NCBI GenBank assembly: GCA_965204925.1
Contig: OZ242021.1
Coordinates: 868,001 to 932,000, forward strand
DNA from: G963663315 sp965204925
GTDB taxonomy: Bacteria; Pseudomonadota; Gammaproteobacteria; Arenicellales; Poriferihabitantaceae
Reading direction: 5' to 3'
Length of the DNA stretch: 64,000 nt
The notes beneath the pieces are model-generated. The model was not told the origin of the DNA. It searched no databases and saw only the letters and a program-made list of their open reading frames with translations. This document shows positions 9,632-22,500 of this stretch, piece by piece. Position 1 is the first letter of the stretch. Every line of letters begins with the position of its first letter. The position numbers and the translations under genes are program-made.

Positions 9632-9716
9632 ACCCATCCGTATCAACCTTGCGGCTTTTATCGGCGCACTGAAAGCAGGACTGGACTCCCCTTGCAATGA
9701 CCCCTGCGGAGCATGA

Positions 9717-10343
9717 TCAGGTTCCGCACAGCCGGTCGCCGACATCCCCGATACCGGGCACCAGGTAGCCATGATCGTCCAGAGACTGGTCGATGGCGGC
9801 GGTGAAGACCGGAACGTCCGGATGGGCTCTCGCCAGAGCGTCGACTCCCTCGGGCGCGGCCAGCAGGGACATCAGTCGGATACTTCGGGCCGAGACGTCT
9901 TTCAGCCGTGACAACGCGGCAGACGCGGTGTTGGCCGTCCCCAGCATCGGGTCGAGCACGACGACCAGCTTGTCGGCAAGATCACGTGGCGCCTTGAAGT
10001 AGTATTCGTTAGCCTGAAGCGTCTGCGGATCCCGCGCCAGCCCGATGTAACCAACAGGGGCTGATGGCGCCAGTTCCAGCATACCCTCAAGCAATCCGTT
10101 GCCGGCACGCAGGACCGAAATCAGGACCGGTTCTCCTTCCTTGAGAAACGGCGCCTCCATGCTGGCAAGCGGAGTCTCAATGGTGCGCCGTACGAGATCC
10201 ATATCACGCAGGACCTCGTAGCCGACCATCATTGCAATTTCACGCATGATCCGGCGGAAAGAGCGGATTCCGGTCTCTCTTGAACGCAGCAGGGAGAGCT
10301 TATGCTGAACCAGGGGATGGTCAATCACGGTAACGCTTGGCAT
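9717..10343 (-). CDS. upp: Uracil phosphoribosyltransferase
   Basis: A 208-residue enzyme making UMP from uracil and PRPP (pyrimidine salvage). It has typical UPRT blocks: the N-terminus VIDHPLVQHKLSLLR, the central SVLRAGNGLLEGML, and the uracil-binding end YLVPGIGDVGDRLCGT. The ATG at 10343 follows an AAAAGAG-like ribosome site. The PRPP loop reads DPMLGTANTA, whereas the common form is DPMLATG(G/N), so Gly and Ala are swapped. It stands between nuoA and the giant surface gene and is bracketed by two direct repeats. Confidence 0.95.
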   Translation of the reverse strand: MPSVTVIDHPLVQHKLSLLRSRETGIRSFRRIMREIAMMVGYEVLRDMDLVRRTIETPLASMEAPFLKEGEPVLISVLRAGNGLLEGMLELAPSAPVGYIGLARDPQTLQANEYYFKAPRDLADKLVVVLDPMLGTANTASAALSRLKDVSARSIRLMSLLAAPEGVDALARAHPDVPVFTAAIDQSLDDHGYLVPGIGDVGDRLCGT

Positions 10344-10470
10344 CGGATACTCTTTTCTACGGATTTCAGTGGCTATTCCACGCAAAGTGACCACCCTGGA
10401 AGTGGGAGGCGCCCGTCTCATCGCCGCGGCCTCCACTTGGCATTATACGCCATCGACTTCGGCCTGTCCA

Positions 10471-10549
10471 GTTCACTGGCATGGCAAACCTGGCCTGCCG
10501 CAAAACTGTTATTCTAAACCATTTGGGCGAAAAAACCCGGTATCGAATG
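10471..10549. repeat. Direct repeat copy 2, upstream of upp
   Basis: Second copy of the ~80-bp repeat at 9550-9631, lying between the upp start (10343) and the stop of the giant gene (10570). It is in the same orientation as copy 1, so both copies precede a minus-strand gene. This could be a duplicated promoter region or the scar of a recombination event that placed upp here. Confidence 0.85.
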
Positions 10550-10569
10550 GTCCATAAGCAACTCCCTCT

Positions 10570-13500
10570 CTACCAGCGCAGCGTCCCTTTGAACAGCAGG
10601 CTGTTCTCGTGCGTCTGCCGACCCTGCCTCTGCTCAAACTCCATGGACAGGGAAAACGCTTCCTTGACCGTATAGCGCGTGCCCACACGCCACTTGCGCT
10701 CACCCGCTTCCTCCAGGGTCACCCCCGCATACGGAGACAATACCCCCGGCGGCCCATCCCGGCCTACCCCGAAACCATACCCGACCTCCGCCTCCAGGCG
10801 CAGGTTCGTATCCCCGCCATTGTCCGCGCCCGACACAGATGCCGGATTACGATCAAATAACTGATTCATGCCACTGTCTGTTTCTCCTCGCGACGGCTCA
10901 AAAGTCAAAAATATCCCGCGACCGTCCGCGCCCGGATCCATGCGCACCAGCGCGCTCAATCCCCATTCCTTGCGGTCCTGCTCATGCGCCACCAGTCCCT
11001 GCGCCCGCGCCTCCGCTGTCAGCCCCCGCTGCGCATTCCGGTAGTTCACACTGATGCCCGACTCCAGCCCCACCCCCGAGACTACATCCCCGCCGTCATA
11101 GCGCAACCCCATCTCCAACGCCGCGGTCAACGCAGAACCTTGCCGCACTTCGCGCTCATGCGACCCTTCTACCGACACCCGCAGCCGCTGCATATCCATG
11201 CCCAGCTTGTCAAGCGCCGCCGCTTCGTTCTTGTTCGCTTGTACCTGTGACCAGGAACCTTCCCCTTTCAGCGAGATACGGGTCGTTCCCCCTGCAATCC
11301 AGTTCTCATCCCGATGCAATATTTTCTCTGCCCCTGCCGCAATACTGACATATTCCATGTCGGTTTCGCGGCGCGCCATACCCTGTTCTTCTTCTATACG
11401 CAATTCCCCTTCTCCATAGCCCATACTGCCCCAGGCGCTGGCTTCTTCCGTTATCCATGCCATATACGGATGCAGGGAAAGCAGCTGTGTCGTGTGGTCG
11501 CTCTCTACCCGTTGATTCTGTCCTTCACTGGCTGTATCAACCTCGCCTTCGGAATAAGATAGCGCCATGCCCGCCAACAAATCCGGGCGCAGGCGAATAT
11601 CCGTACCCAAATGACCGGACCATAGCTCCCCGTCCCAGGAAACCCCGTCTTCGGAACCGGAGAAAGAGGAGCGCTTGGCCCGTCCCCACAGCACCGCAGA
11701 GGCGCCGCTGCCGGACGGGTCGGTAATGCCGGGTGTCAGCGTAAACGCCGTACCATCCAGTACTTCCGCCAGAGTCGGGTCATCTGTATCGTCTGCCCGG
11801 CTCTTTATGGTCACGGAGAAGGGATTCGGCTCCTCTACGGGCGATGAAGCGACTCCGAATTGCAGCGTGTTCGATGTCTTGCCCGATGCCGCCGAACGAA
11901 TACGCGCCGCTATTGAATCAAACGACTCGGATACGATAATCGACACTATTTGCGGCAGGACCACCCGGTTGATCCTGTTCGCCCGCTCCGCTTGCTCGGC
12001 CAGCGTCGTGTCCTTCACGGTCACGCTAACCGTATCGGCCGATACTCCGTCATAATCCCCGCCGGAGACAGCATGGCTGATCGCTACCGAGGCATCCTCA
12101 ATATCATCCGCATCGCGCACAGCCGCAACGGTCACCGTCCGCGGATTGTTCCAGCCGGCGCGGGTAAAGGTCAGAGACGAAGGGGAGAGGGTCACGTCTG
12201 TCGTACTGGCGGTCGCGGTAATCGTCACCGGCGCGGTCGGCTCACTTTTCAGTACCAGAGTGTAGCTGCCCGTATCACCTTCATCAAGCGTCAGAGCGGT
12301 CGGGGTCACGGCCACTGCGGCGGTGTCGTCTTCAATCACCGATACACTCACGGAAGCAATCTCCACTGCATCATAGCCGCCGCCCGAGGCGCTGTGGGTC
12401 AGCGTCACCGAGGCATCTTCTACCGCATCGTCATCTTGCGCGGCGCTGACCGTCACCCCTTGCGCATTGCTCCAGTTCTGCGCGGTGAAGGTCAGGCTCG
12501 GGGGGCTTGCCGTAATATCGCCCGATGCTCCACTTACCGTGACCGTCACCGCTCCGGCCGGTTCACTGTCCAGCACGATCGTGTAATTGCCACTGTTGCC
12601 CTCATCCAGAGTCAGGGTGGACGCAGAGACAGTAACCCCGGGAGTCGCTGTCACTTCGGGAGGTTCGGAAGGCTGCGCTGTCGGGGTTGCCGTCACTTCA
12701 TCGGAGGCTGCGCCGTTGCCATTGGCGTTCACAGCGCGAATCGTGAAACGATACGCAGAACCATTCTCCAGATTCGTTACCGTATACTGCACGGTGCTGG
12801 CGCCCGAACCGTCCATATTCGTCCAGCCGCCCGGGGACTCGCCCACCTTGCCGTACTGCAGCTCGTACCCGGTGATGCTGGCGTCGTCCGGGTTGCCCCA
12901 GGAAAGTATGACCTGCCGATCGCCTGCGGTCGCTGTCACATTCGGCTTGGCGGGAGTGGTGGAAACGGGTGGTGATGTACCGTCATTGAGCGTACCGTCC
13001 GCCTGCGTGTCGCTGCCCAACGCATAACCATCTGCATTGTTAAGCGTGATGCGATAGGTCTCGGCGCCTTCTACCTGCGAGTCCACACTCGTCGGGATCG
13101 TCACCATGCCGGTCTTGCCCGACTCACCAAAGGATGCCGTGAACGTACGCGGCCCCAAAGTCCCGGCAATGTCATCCGCGTCAAATCCGCTCGAACCGCG
13201 ATCAGCAAACGTCAAACTGACCGTGACATCGCTGCTCAAATCCAGGTTCGAGGTCACCGTCAATTCAATGTTCGACCCTTCCGTAACCGCCGCCGGATCA
13301 GTCAGTAACTGCAACACAGGCGTGCTCTCGGTAACCGAGACCGTCACATCGTCAATCGACACACCGCCGTAACCGCCGCCACTAATCGTATGGGTGAGCG
13401 TGACATCGGCATCGGTGTCGCCGTCACTGTCCTGCGCCGCGTTCACGGTGACGGTCTGCGCCGCGGCATAGTTCTGCGCCGTGAAGGTCAACGGCGAACC

Positions 13501-16500
13501 CGAGACGCTGACATCGCCCGAAGTCCCGCCCACGGTCACCGTGACATCGCCCGAAGGCTTGGTGTTGAGCTTGACCGTATAGCTGCCGCTGCCGCCCTCG
13601 GCAACGGTCAGCGCCGATTTCGAGAGCGTCACGCCCTTGCTGTCATCCTCGGTAACCGAGACCGTGACATTGCCAATCGACACACTGCCGTAGCCGCCGC
13701 CCGCGGCGCTGTGGGTCAGCGTGACAGCGGGGTCGGTGTCGCCGTCACTGTCCTGCGCCGCGTTCACGGTGACGGTCTGCGCCGCGGCATAGTTCGCCGC
13801 CGTGAAGGTCAACGGCGAACCCGAGACGCTGACATCGCCCGAAGTCCCGCCCACGGTCACCGTGACATCGCCCGAAGGCTTGGTGTTGAGCTTGACCGTA
13901 TAGCTGCCGCTGCCGCCCTCGGCAACGGTCAGCGCCGATTTCGAGAGCGTCACGCCCTTGCTGTCATCCTCGGTAACCGAGACCGTCACATTGCCAATCG
14001 ACACACTGCCGTAGCCGCCGCCCGCGGCGCTGTGGGTCAGCGTGACAGCGGGGTCGGTGTCGCCGTCACTGTCCTGCGCCGCGTTCACGGTGACGGTCTG
14101 CGCCGCGGCATAGTTCGCCGCCGTGAAGGTCAACGGCGAACCCGAGACGCTGACATCGCCCGAAGTCCCGCCCACGGTCACCGTGACATCGCCCGAAGGC
14201 TTGGTGTTGAGCTTGACCGTATAGCTGCCGCTGCCGCCCTCGGCAACGGTCAGCGCCGATTTCGAGAGCGTCACGCCCTTGCTGTCATCCTCGGTAACCG
14301 AGACCGTCACATTGCCAATCGACACACTGCCGTAGCCGCCGCCCGCGGCGCTGTGGGTCAGCGTGACAGCGGGGTCGGTGTCGCCGTCACTGTCCTGCGC
14401 CGCGTTCACGGTGACGGTCTGCGCCGCGGCATAGTTCGCCGCCGTGAAGGTCAACGGCGAACCCGAGACGCTGACATCGCCCGAAGTCCCGCCCACGGTC
14501 ACCGTGACATCGCCCGAAGGCTTGGTGTTGAGCTTGACCGTATAGCTGCCGCTGCCGCCCTCGGCAACGGTCAGCGCCGATTTCGAGAGCGTCACGCCCT
14601 TGCTGTCATCCTCGGTAACCGAGACCGTCACATTGCCAATCGACACCCCGTTGTAACCGCCGCCACTGGCGCTATGGGTGAGCGTGACATCGGGGTCGGT
14701 GTCGCCGTCACTGTCCTGCGCCGCGTTCACGGTGACGGTCTGCGCCGCGGCATAGTTCGCCGCCGTGAAGGTCAACGGCGAACCCGAGACGCTGACATCG
14801 CCCGAAGTCCCGCCCACGGTCACCGTGACATCGCCCGAAGGCTTGGTGTTGAGCTTGACCGTATAGCTGCCGCTGCCGCCCTCGGCAACGGTCAGCGCCG
14901 ATTTCGAGAGCGTCACGCCCTTGCTGTCATCCTCGGTAACCGAGACCGTCACATTGCCAATCGACACACTGCCGTAGCCGCCGCCCGCGGCGCTGTGGGT
15001 CAGCGTGACACTGGGGTCGGTGTCGCCGTCACTGTCCTGCGCCGCGTTCACGGTGACGGTCTGCGCCGCGGCATAGTTCTGCGCCGTGAAGGTCAACGGC
15101 GAACCCGAGACGCTGACATCGCCCGAAGTCCCGCCCACGGTCACCGTGACATCGCCCGAAGGCTTGGTGTTGAGCTTGACCGTATAGCTGCCGCTGCCGC
15201 CCTCGGCAACGGTCAGCGCCGATTTCGAGAGCGTCACGCCCTTGCTGTCATCCTCGGTAACCGAGACCGTCACATTGCCAATCGACACCCCGTTGTAACC
15301 GCCGCCACTGGCGCTATGGGTGAGCGTGACATCGGGGTCGGTGTCGCCGTCACTGTCCTGCGCCGCGTTCACGGTGACGGTCTGCGCCGCGGCATAGTTC
15401 TGCGCCGTGAAGGTCAACGGCGAACCCGAGACGCTGACATCGCCCGAAGTCCCGCCCACGGTCACCGTGACATCGCCCGAAGGCTTGGTGTTGAGCTTGA
15501 CCGTATAGCTGCCGCTGCCGCCCTCGGCAACGGTCAGCGCCGATTTCGAGAGCGTCACGCCCTTGCTGTCATCCTCGGTAACCGAGACCGTCACATTGCC
15601 AATCGACACACTGCCGTAGCCGCCGCCCGCGGCGCTGTGGGTCAGCGTGACAGCGGGGTCGGTGTCGCCGTCACTGTCCTGCGCCGCGTTCACGGTGACG
15701 GTCTGCGCCGCGGCATAGTTCGCCGCCGTGAAGGTCAACGGCGAACCCGAGACGCTGACATCGCCCGAAGTCCCGCCCACGGTCACCGTGACATCGCCCG
15801 AAGGCTTGGTGTTGAGCTTGACCGTATAGCTGCCGCTGCCGCCCTCGGCAACGGTCAGCGCCGATTTCGAGAGCGTCACGCCCTTGCTGTCATCCTCGGT
15901 AACCGAGACCGTCACATTGCCAATCGACACACTGCCGTAGCCGCCGCCCGCGGCGCTGTGGGTCAGCGTGACACTGGGGTCGGTGTCGCCGTCACTGTCC
16001 TGCGCCGCGTTCACGGTGACGGTCTGCGCCGCGGCATAGTTCGCCGCCGTGAAGGTCAACGGCGAACCCGAGACGCTGACATCGCCCGAAGTCCCGCCCA
16101 CGGTCACCGTGACATCGCCCGAAGGCTTGGTGTTGAGCTTGACCGTATAGCTGCCGCTGCCGCCCTCGGCAACGGTCAGCGCCGATTTCGAGAGCGTCAC
16201 GCCCTTGCTGTCATCCTCGGTAACCGAGACCGTGACATTGCCAATCGACACCCCGTTGTAACCGCCGCCACTGGCGCTATGGGTGAGCGTGACATCGGGG
16301 TCGGTGTCGCCGTCACTGTCCTGCGCCGCGTTCACGGTGACGGTCTGCGCCGCGGCATAGTTCTGCGCCGTGAAGGTCAACGGCGAACCCGAGACGCTGA
16401 CATCGCCCGAAGTCCCGCCCACGGTCACCGTGACATCGCCCGAAGGCTTGGTGTTGAGCTTGACCGTATAGCTGCCGCTGCCGCCCTCGGCAACGGTCAG

Positions 16501-19500
16501 CGCCGATTTCGAGAGCGTCACGCCCTTGCTGTCATCCTCGGTAACCGAGACCGTGACATTGCCAATCGACACACTGCCGTAGCCGCCGCCCGCGGCGCTG
16601 TGGGTCAGCGTGACAGCGGGGTCGGTGTCGCCGTCACTGTCCTGCGCCGCGTTCACGGTGACGGTCTGCGCCGCGGCATAGTTCGCCGCCGTGAAGGTCA
16701 ACGGCGAACCCGAGACGCTGACATCGCCCGAAGTCCCGCCCACGGTCACCGTGACATCGCCCGAAGGCTTGGTGTTGAGCTTGACCGTATAGCTGCCGCT
16801 GCCGCCCTCGGCAACGGTCAGCGCCGATTTCGAGAGCGTCACGCCCTTGCTGTCATCCTCGGTAACCGAGACCGTCACATTGCCAATCGACACACTGCCG
16901 TAGCCGCCGCCCGCGGCGCTGTGGGTCAGCGTGACACTGGGGTCGGTGTCGCCGTCACTGTCCTGCGCCGCGTTCACGGTGACGGTCTGCGCCGCGGCAT
17001 AGTTCGCCGCCGTGAAGGTCAACGGCGAACCCGAGACGCTGACATCGCCCGAAGTCCCGCCCACGGTCACCGTGACATCGCCCGAAGGCTTGGTGTTGAG
17101 CTTGACCGTATAGCTGCCGCTGCCGCCCTCGGCAACGGTCAGCGCCGATTTCGAGAGCGTCACGCCCTTGCTGTCATCCTCGGTAACCGAGACCGTCACA
17201 TTGCCAATCGACACCCCGTTGTAACCGCCGCCACTGGCGCTATGGGTGAGCGTGACATCGGGGTCGGTGTCGCCGTCACTGTCCTGCGCCGCGTTCACGG
17301 TGACGGTCTGCGCCGCGGCATAGTTCTGCGCCGTGAAGGTCAACGGCGAACCCGAGACGCTGACATCGCCCGAAGTCCCGCCCACGGTCACCGTGACATC
17401 GCCCGAAGGCTTGGTGTTGAGCTTGACCGTATAGCTGCCGCTGCCGCCCTCGGCAACGGTCAGCGCCGATTTCGAGAGCGTCACGCCCTTGCTGTCATCC
17501 TCGGTAACCGAGACCGTGACATTGCCAATCGACACACTGCCGTAGCCGCCGCCCGCGGCGCTGTGGGTCAGCGTGACAGCGGGGTCGGTGTCGCCGTCAC
17601 TGTCCTGCGCCGCGTTCACGGTGACGGTCTGCGCCGCGGCATAGTTCGCCGCCGTGAAGGTCAACGGCGAACCCGAGACGCTGACATCGCCCGAAGTCCC
17701 GCCCACGGTCACCGTGACATCGCCCGAAGGCTTGGTGTTGAGCTTGACCGTATAGCTGCCGCTGCCGCCCTCGGCAACGGTCAGCGCCGATTTCGAGAGC
17801 GTCACGCCCTTGCTGTCATCCTCGGTAACCGAGACCGTCACATTGCCAATCGACACACTGCCGTAGCCGCCGCCCGCGGCGCTGTGGGTCAGCGTGACAC
17901 TGGGGTCGGTGTCGCCGTCACTGTCCTGCGCCGCGTTCACGGTGACGGTCTGCGCCGCGGCATAGTTCGCCGCCGTGAAGGTCAACGGCGAACCCGAGAC
18001 GCTGACATCGCCCGAAGTCCCGCCCACGGTCACCGTGACATCGCCCGAAGGCTTGGTGTTGAGCTTGACCGTATAGCTGCCGCTGCCGCCCTCGGCAACG
18101 GTCAGCGCCGATTTCGAGAGCGTCACGCCCTTGCTGTCATCCTCGGTAACCGAGACCGTCACATTGCCAATCGACACCCCGTTGTAACCGCCGCCACTGG
18201 CGCTATGGGTGAGCGTGACATCGGGGTCGGTGTCGCCGTCACTGTCCTGCGCCGCGTTCACGGTGACGGTCTGCGCCGCGGCATAGTTCTGCGCCGTGAA
18301 GGTCAACGGCGAACCCGAGACGCTGACATCGCCCGAAGTCCCGCCCACGGTCACCGTGACATCGCCCGAAGGCTTGGTGTTGAGCTTGACCGTATAGCTG
18401 CCGCTGCCGCCCTCGGCAACGGTCAGCGCCGATTTCGAGAGCGTCACGCCCTTGCTGTCATCCTCGGTAACCGAGACCGTGACATTGCCAATCGACACAC
18501 TGCCGTAGCCGCCGCCCGCGGCGCTGTGGGTCAGCGTGACAGCGGGGTCGGTGTCGCCGTCACTGTCCTGCGCCGCGTTCACGGTGACGGTCTGCGCCGC
18601 GGCATAGTTCGCCGCCGTGAAGGTCAACGGCGAACCCGAGACGCTGACATCGCCCGAAGTCCCGCCCACGGTCACCGTGACATCGCCCGAAGGCTTGGTG
18701 TTGAGCTTGACCGTATAGCTGCCGCTGCCGCCCTCGGCAACGGTCAGCGCCGAACTCGAGAGCGTCACGCCCTTGCTGTCATCGTCGTCAACGATCGTAA
18801 AGGTAATCGATGCGGTTCCCCACCCCCTTATCTTGTTCCCCTTTCGAGCCTGAAACTTGACAATCTCATTATTCTCGTCCCTTTCATCCCCGCGTATTCT
18901 TGCGGTAAAGGTTTTCTCTGTTTCACCCGAGACAAATGTAACAACGGAGGGCCACACGCATAAATCAAACGCTGTTCTATCGGCGCATTTATTAACGGAA
19001 TTACTCGCCGAGAAAGTTCCCGTGGTACCGACTTCTGGTACAAAAGCAATGTATACAGGATAATCGGTACTTTCCACCCCGCCAAGCGTTATCTTGACCG
19101 TAACATCGGTCCAGCCACTATCTCCTTCCGTAACCGTAGTCGAGCCGGTGGTTGACAGGGTGATGGTCTTTGTGACGGGCTCTTCGGTCACCGACGGGTC
19201 GGCGGTGGTCGTGCCGGTCGCGCTGGCCGACCAGACCCCGTCAGCGCAGCCGGAAGACGCCAGCGCGGTGGCCCGCAGTTGCACATCGTAGCCGGCGCCA
19301 GAGTCCAGCCCGGTGATCGTGCCGCTCGTCGTCCCGGCGCCGGAGACCGTCTTGCTAGTCCAGCTGGTTGTCCCCGTCTTGCGGTGGCGCAACTCCCGGC
19401 CGCCCACCGAAGCCTGGTTCTGGGACAGCGCGCTCCAGCTCACCGACAGTTGCCCGGACCCGGCAGTCACCGTCGGCGTCGCCGGCGCCGCCAGTACCGG

Positions 19501-22500
19501 ACAGCCAGTGCCACCATCGGTCACCGACACCGTCACCGATGGGCCGCCGCTCACCGACCGGTAGCCCGTCACCGCATGGCTGATAGTCACCGTCTCGTCA
19601 TTGCCGTCAGTGTCGCTCTCCCCGGTCACCGTCACCGTCTGCGCCGTTCCGTAGCTCTGCGCCGTGAAGGTGAGAGTGGCCGGAGAGAAACTCGCCGCGC
19701 CGGTGTCCGAACTCGACGGCGTCACCGTCACGGTGCCGGGCGGCTCGGTGTTGAGTTTCACCGTGTAGGTCCCGGCGCTGCCCTCGGCCACCGTGAGCCT
19801 GGTCACCGACACCGTCACCCCGTCGGGGGTGACGGGCACTGCCACGTCGTCGTCTGTGATCGTCACTGTCGTCGTCGCGGCGCCCAGAGCGAAGCCGGCC
19901 GGCAGCGTCGCCGCCGGCGCGATCGTCACCGTGAACGTCTCGGCCGACTCGTCCTCGTCGTCGTCCGTGATCGGAATCACGATGTCCTTGGTCGTGTCCG
20001 ACGCCCCGAACTGCACCGACGTCACCGCGTCGTTTTCGTAGTCGCCGTCCGCCGGCGCCGCGGCGCCCGTCGCGTCCGCGTCCGAGGTCGACGCCGTGCT
20101 GCCGTAGGTCACGTTGAAGGTGGTCGAGGTGCCGAACGCCCGCTCCGTCGTGATCGTCACCGTCGCGTTCCCGGCGTCCTCCGCCACCGTCAGCGTCGTC
20201 GGAACCGACACCGTGGCCGCGGCGCTCACCGTGATCACGACATCCTCGGTGTCCGTGTTGCCGTTGCCGTCGGACGCCGTCACCGTCATCGTGTACGTGC
20301 CCGCCGCCGTGGTTACGAAGGTCAGCTGCGCCTGGTTCAGGGCCGTGCCCTGCGGGATCGCCAGCGCCGTCTCACCCGCCTTGCGCGACCAGGCGTAGCT
20401 GATCGTGTCGCCGTCGTCCGCGTCCGTCGCCGACGCCGTGATGTCCACCGTCTGGCCGACCCGCAGCGTCACGTCCTCGATCGCCGTCAGCACCGGCGAG
20501 GCGTCGTCGTCCGTGATCGTGCCCGTCCCCGTCGCCGTGCCCAGAACGGCGTTCACGGGATTCGAGAGCTTGATCACCACCGTCTCGTCGGACTCGTCCA
20601 GCTCGTCCCCCGTAACCGACACCGTGATCGTCTTCGTCCCCGTCTCGGCCGGGAACGTCAGCGTGCCGTCCGCCAGCGCCGTGTAATCCGTCCCGGAGGT
20701 CACGGTCGAAGCCGCATCCACCGCGTAGCCCACGGTGACCTCCTTCGCGCTCTGGCTGTCCAGCGTCACCGTGAACACCAGGTCCGTGCTGCCGGAATCC
20801 CCCTCCGTCACAGCAGACGGATCCGCAATCGACAGCGTCGCCGTGTCGTCGTTCTCGATCGTGCCCGTCGCGGTCGCGTCGGAAATCGTCGCACCGGAAG
20901 GCGAAGACAACGTCACCGTGAACGTCTCGTCGGCCTCCTCGACGTTGTCGTCGTTCAACGTCACCGCGATCGTGGCCGTCTGCGCGTTGGCCGCGATGCT
21001 TCCCGAAGTCGCCGTCGTCACCGCCGTGAAGTCCGTGTCCTCGACCGCCGTGTCGGTGCTCTCCGCCGTCACCGTGTACTCGAAGGTCACCTCCGAGGAC
21101 GGCGCCGACGACGCCGTCACCGTGAACGACAGCGTGCCCGCGTCCTCCGACGCCGATGCGTCCGCAATGCTCAGCGAAATGGCTGGCGTCGGCTCCGCCA
21201 CCGTCACCGAAACCGTGCCCGCGTCGGGAATGAAGTCCACGCTGGCACCGCTCAGCCGGTAGGCGTGGTTGATCGTCGCAGTGCCCGCCTCGACGCCGGT
21301 CACCGTGACCGTCTGCGCCGTTTCGTAGTTTCCGCTCGTGAAGGTCAGCGAAGCCGGATCCACCGTTGCCTTGGCCGTGTCGCTGCTCGCGATGCTCAGC
21401 GTGCCCGCATACGGCTTCTTCAAGGCGACCGTGTACGTGGCTTCCTTGCCCGGCGCCACCTCGACCGGAGCGCCGACGATCGTCAGGGCCGCATTGCGGG
21501 GGTCGTCGGCGTCGTTGAGGGTGATCGTCGCCGTGTTCGACCAGGGACCCCAAGTGGCCGCTGTCGTTCCCCGCTTGCCGCCGCTGGCGCGGATCTGCAG
21601 ATCCACCACGCCGCCGTGCGGGATCGTCAGCGACAGATTGGTATTGGCGGTTCGCGAGTCGCCGCTCGTGCGCGTGTGCAGGATGGTCTGCCAGTCGGTC
21701 AGGGTGGTGGTTCCGTCCCCTCCCCTCGGGCGGTACCGGCTTTGCCAGATGCCGAGCGACTCGGCGTGCTCGACCAGCGCATGGGGGTCGCCGTCCGCAA
21801 CGGTCCAGTTCAGCGTCACTTCGCCCGTCGCCCCCGCCGTGGCGCTCAGCGTGGCGGCCGCCGGCGCTTTCGGGGTCGCCGTCGCCTCGGCCGATGCCAC
21901 GCTGGCGCCGACGGCGTTCACCGCCCGGAGCTTGAAGGCATAAGCGGCGCTGTTCTCCAGACCCGTCACCGCGTGATACAGCGTGGCCACTTCGCTGCCG
22001 GGGTTGCCCGGACGGGCGATGGGCGTCCAGTTCGTCCCGAAGCTAGCGCTGCCCTTCTTCTGCAGAATCTCCCAGCGCGTGATGTTGGCATCCTTCGGGT
22101 CCGTCCAGTACAGCGTCACCTGCCGGTTGCCGCCCTTGGTCCCGAAACCCGTCGGCGCGACGGGCACGACCGTGGCCGGCGGCGTCGGCGTGGCCGACTC
22201 CCACGCCGACTGCCGGCCAGTGCCGGCCGCGTTCTGCCCGCGAATCCGGAAATCGTACTCGGCGCCGTTGTCCAGATCCTCCACCGTGTACGACAGCTTC
22301 CCGGAGACGGAACCGTCGATGTCGCCGGCATCGATGTTCGTCCAGGCGCCCTGCGCGCGACCTTTGCGCTGCCGGAACTGCCAGGTGATGCCGGCGCCGC
22401 CCGGGTCGTCCCAGGTCAGTTTCACTTCCTCGTTGCCTGCCGCCGCAGTGAAACCCGTCGGCCTGGCGGGGGGATCGGTCGGGACGGGACTGACCGTGAT

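Noticed and set aside
13327..18783. CRISPR array
   Set aside because: Units are 321 bp, contiguous and coding, with no unique spacers and no cas genes in the window.
13390..18963. 1857-residue open frame on the plus strand (GERDIGIGVAVTVLRRVHGDG...)
   Set aside because: It is the antisense shadow of the 321-bp array. Because the unit length is a multiple of three and one antisense frame of the unit lacks stops, the whole array is open. The sense strand encodes recognisable Calx-beta-like modules.
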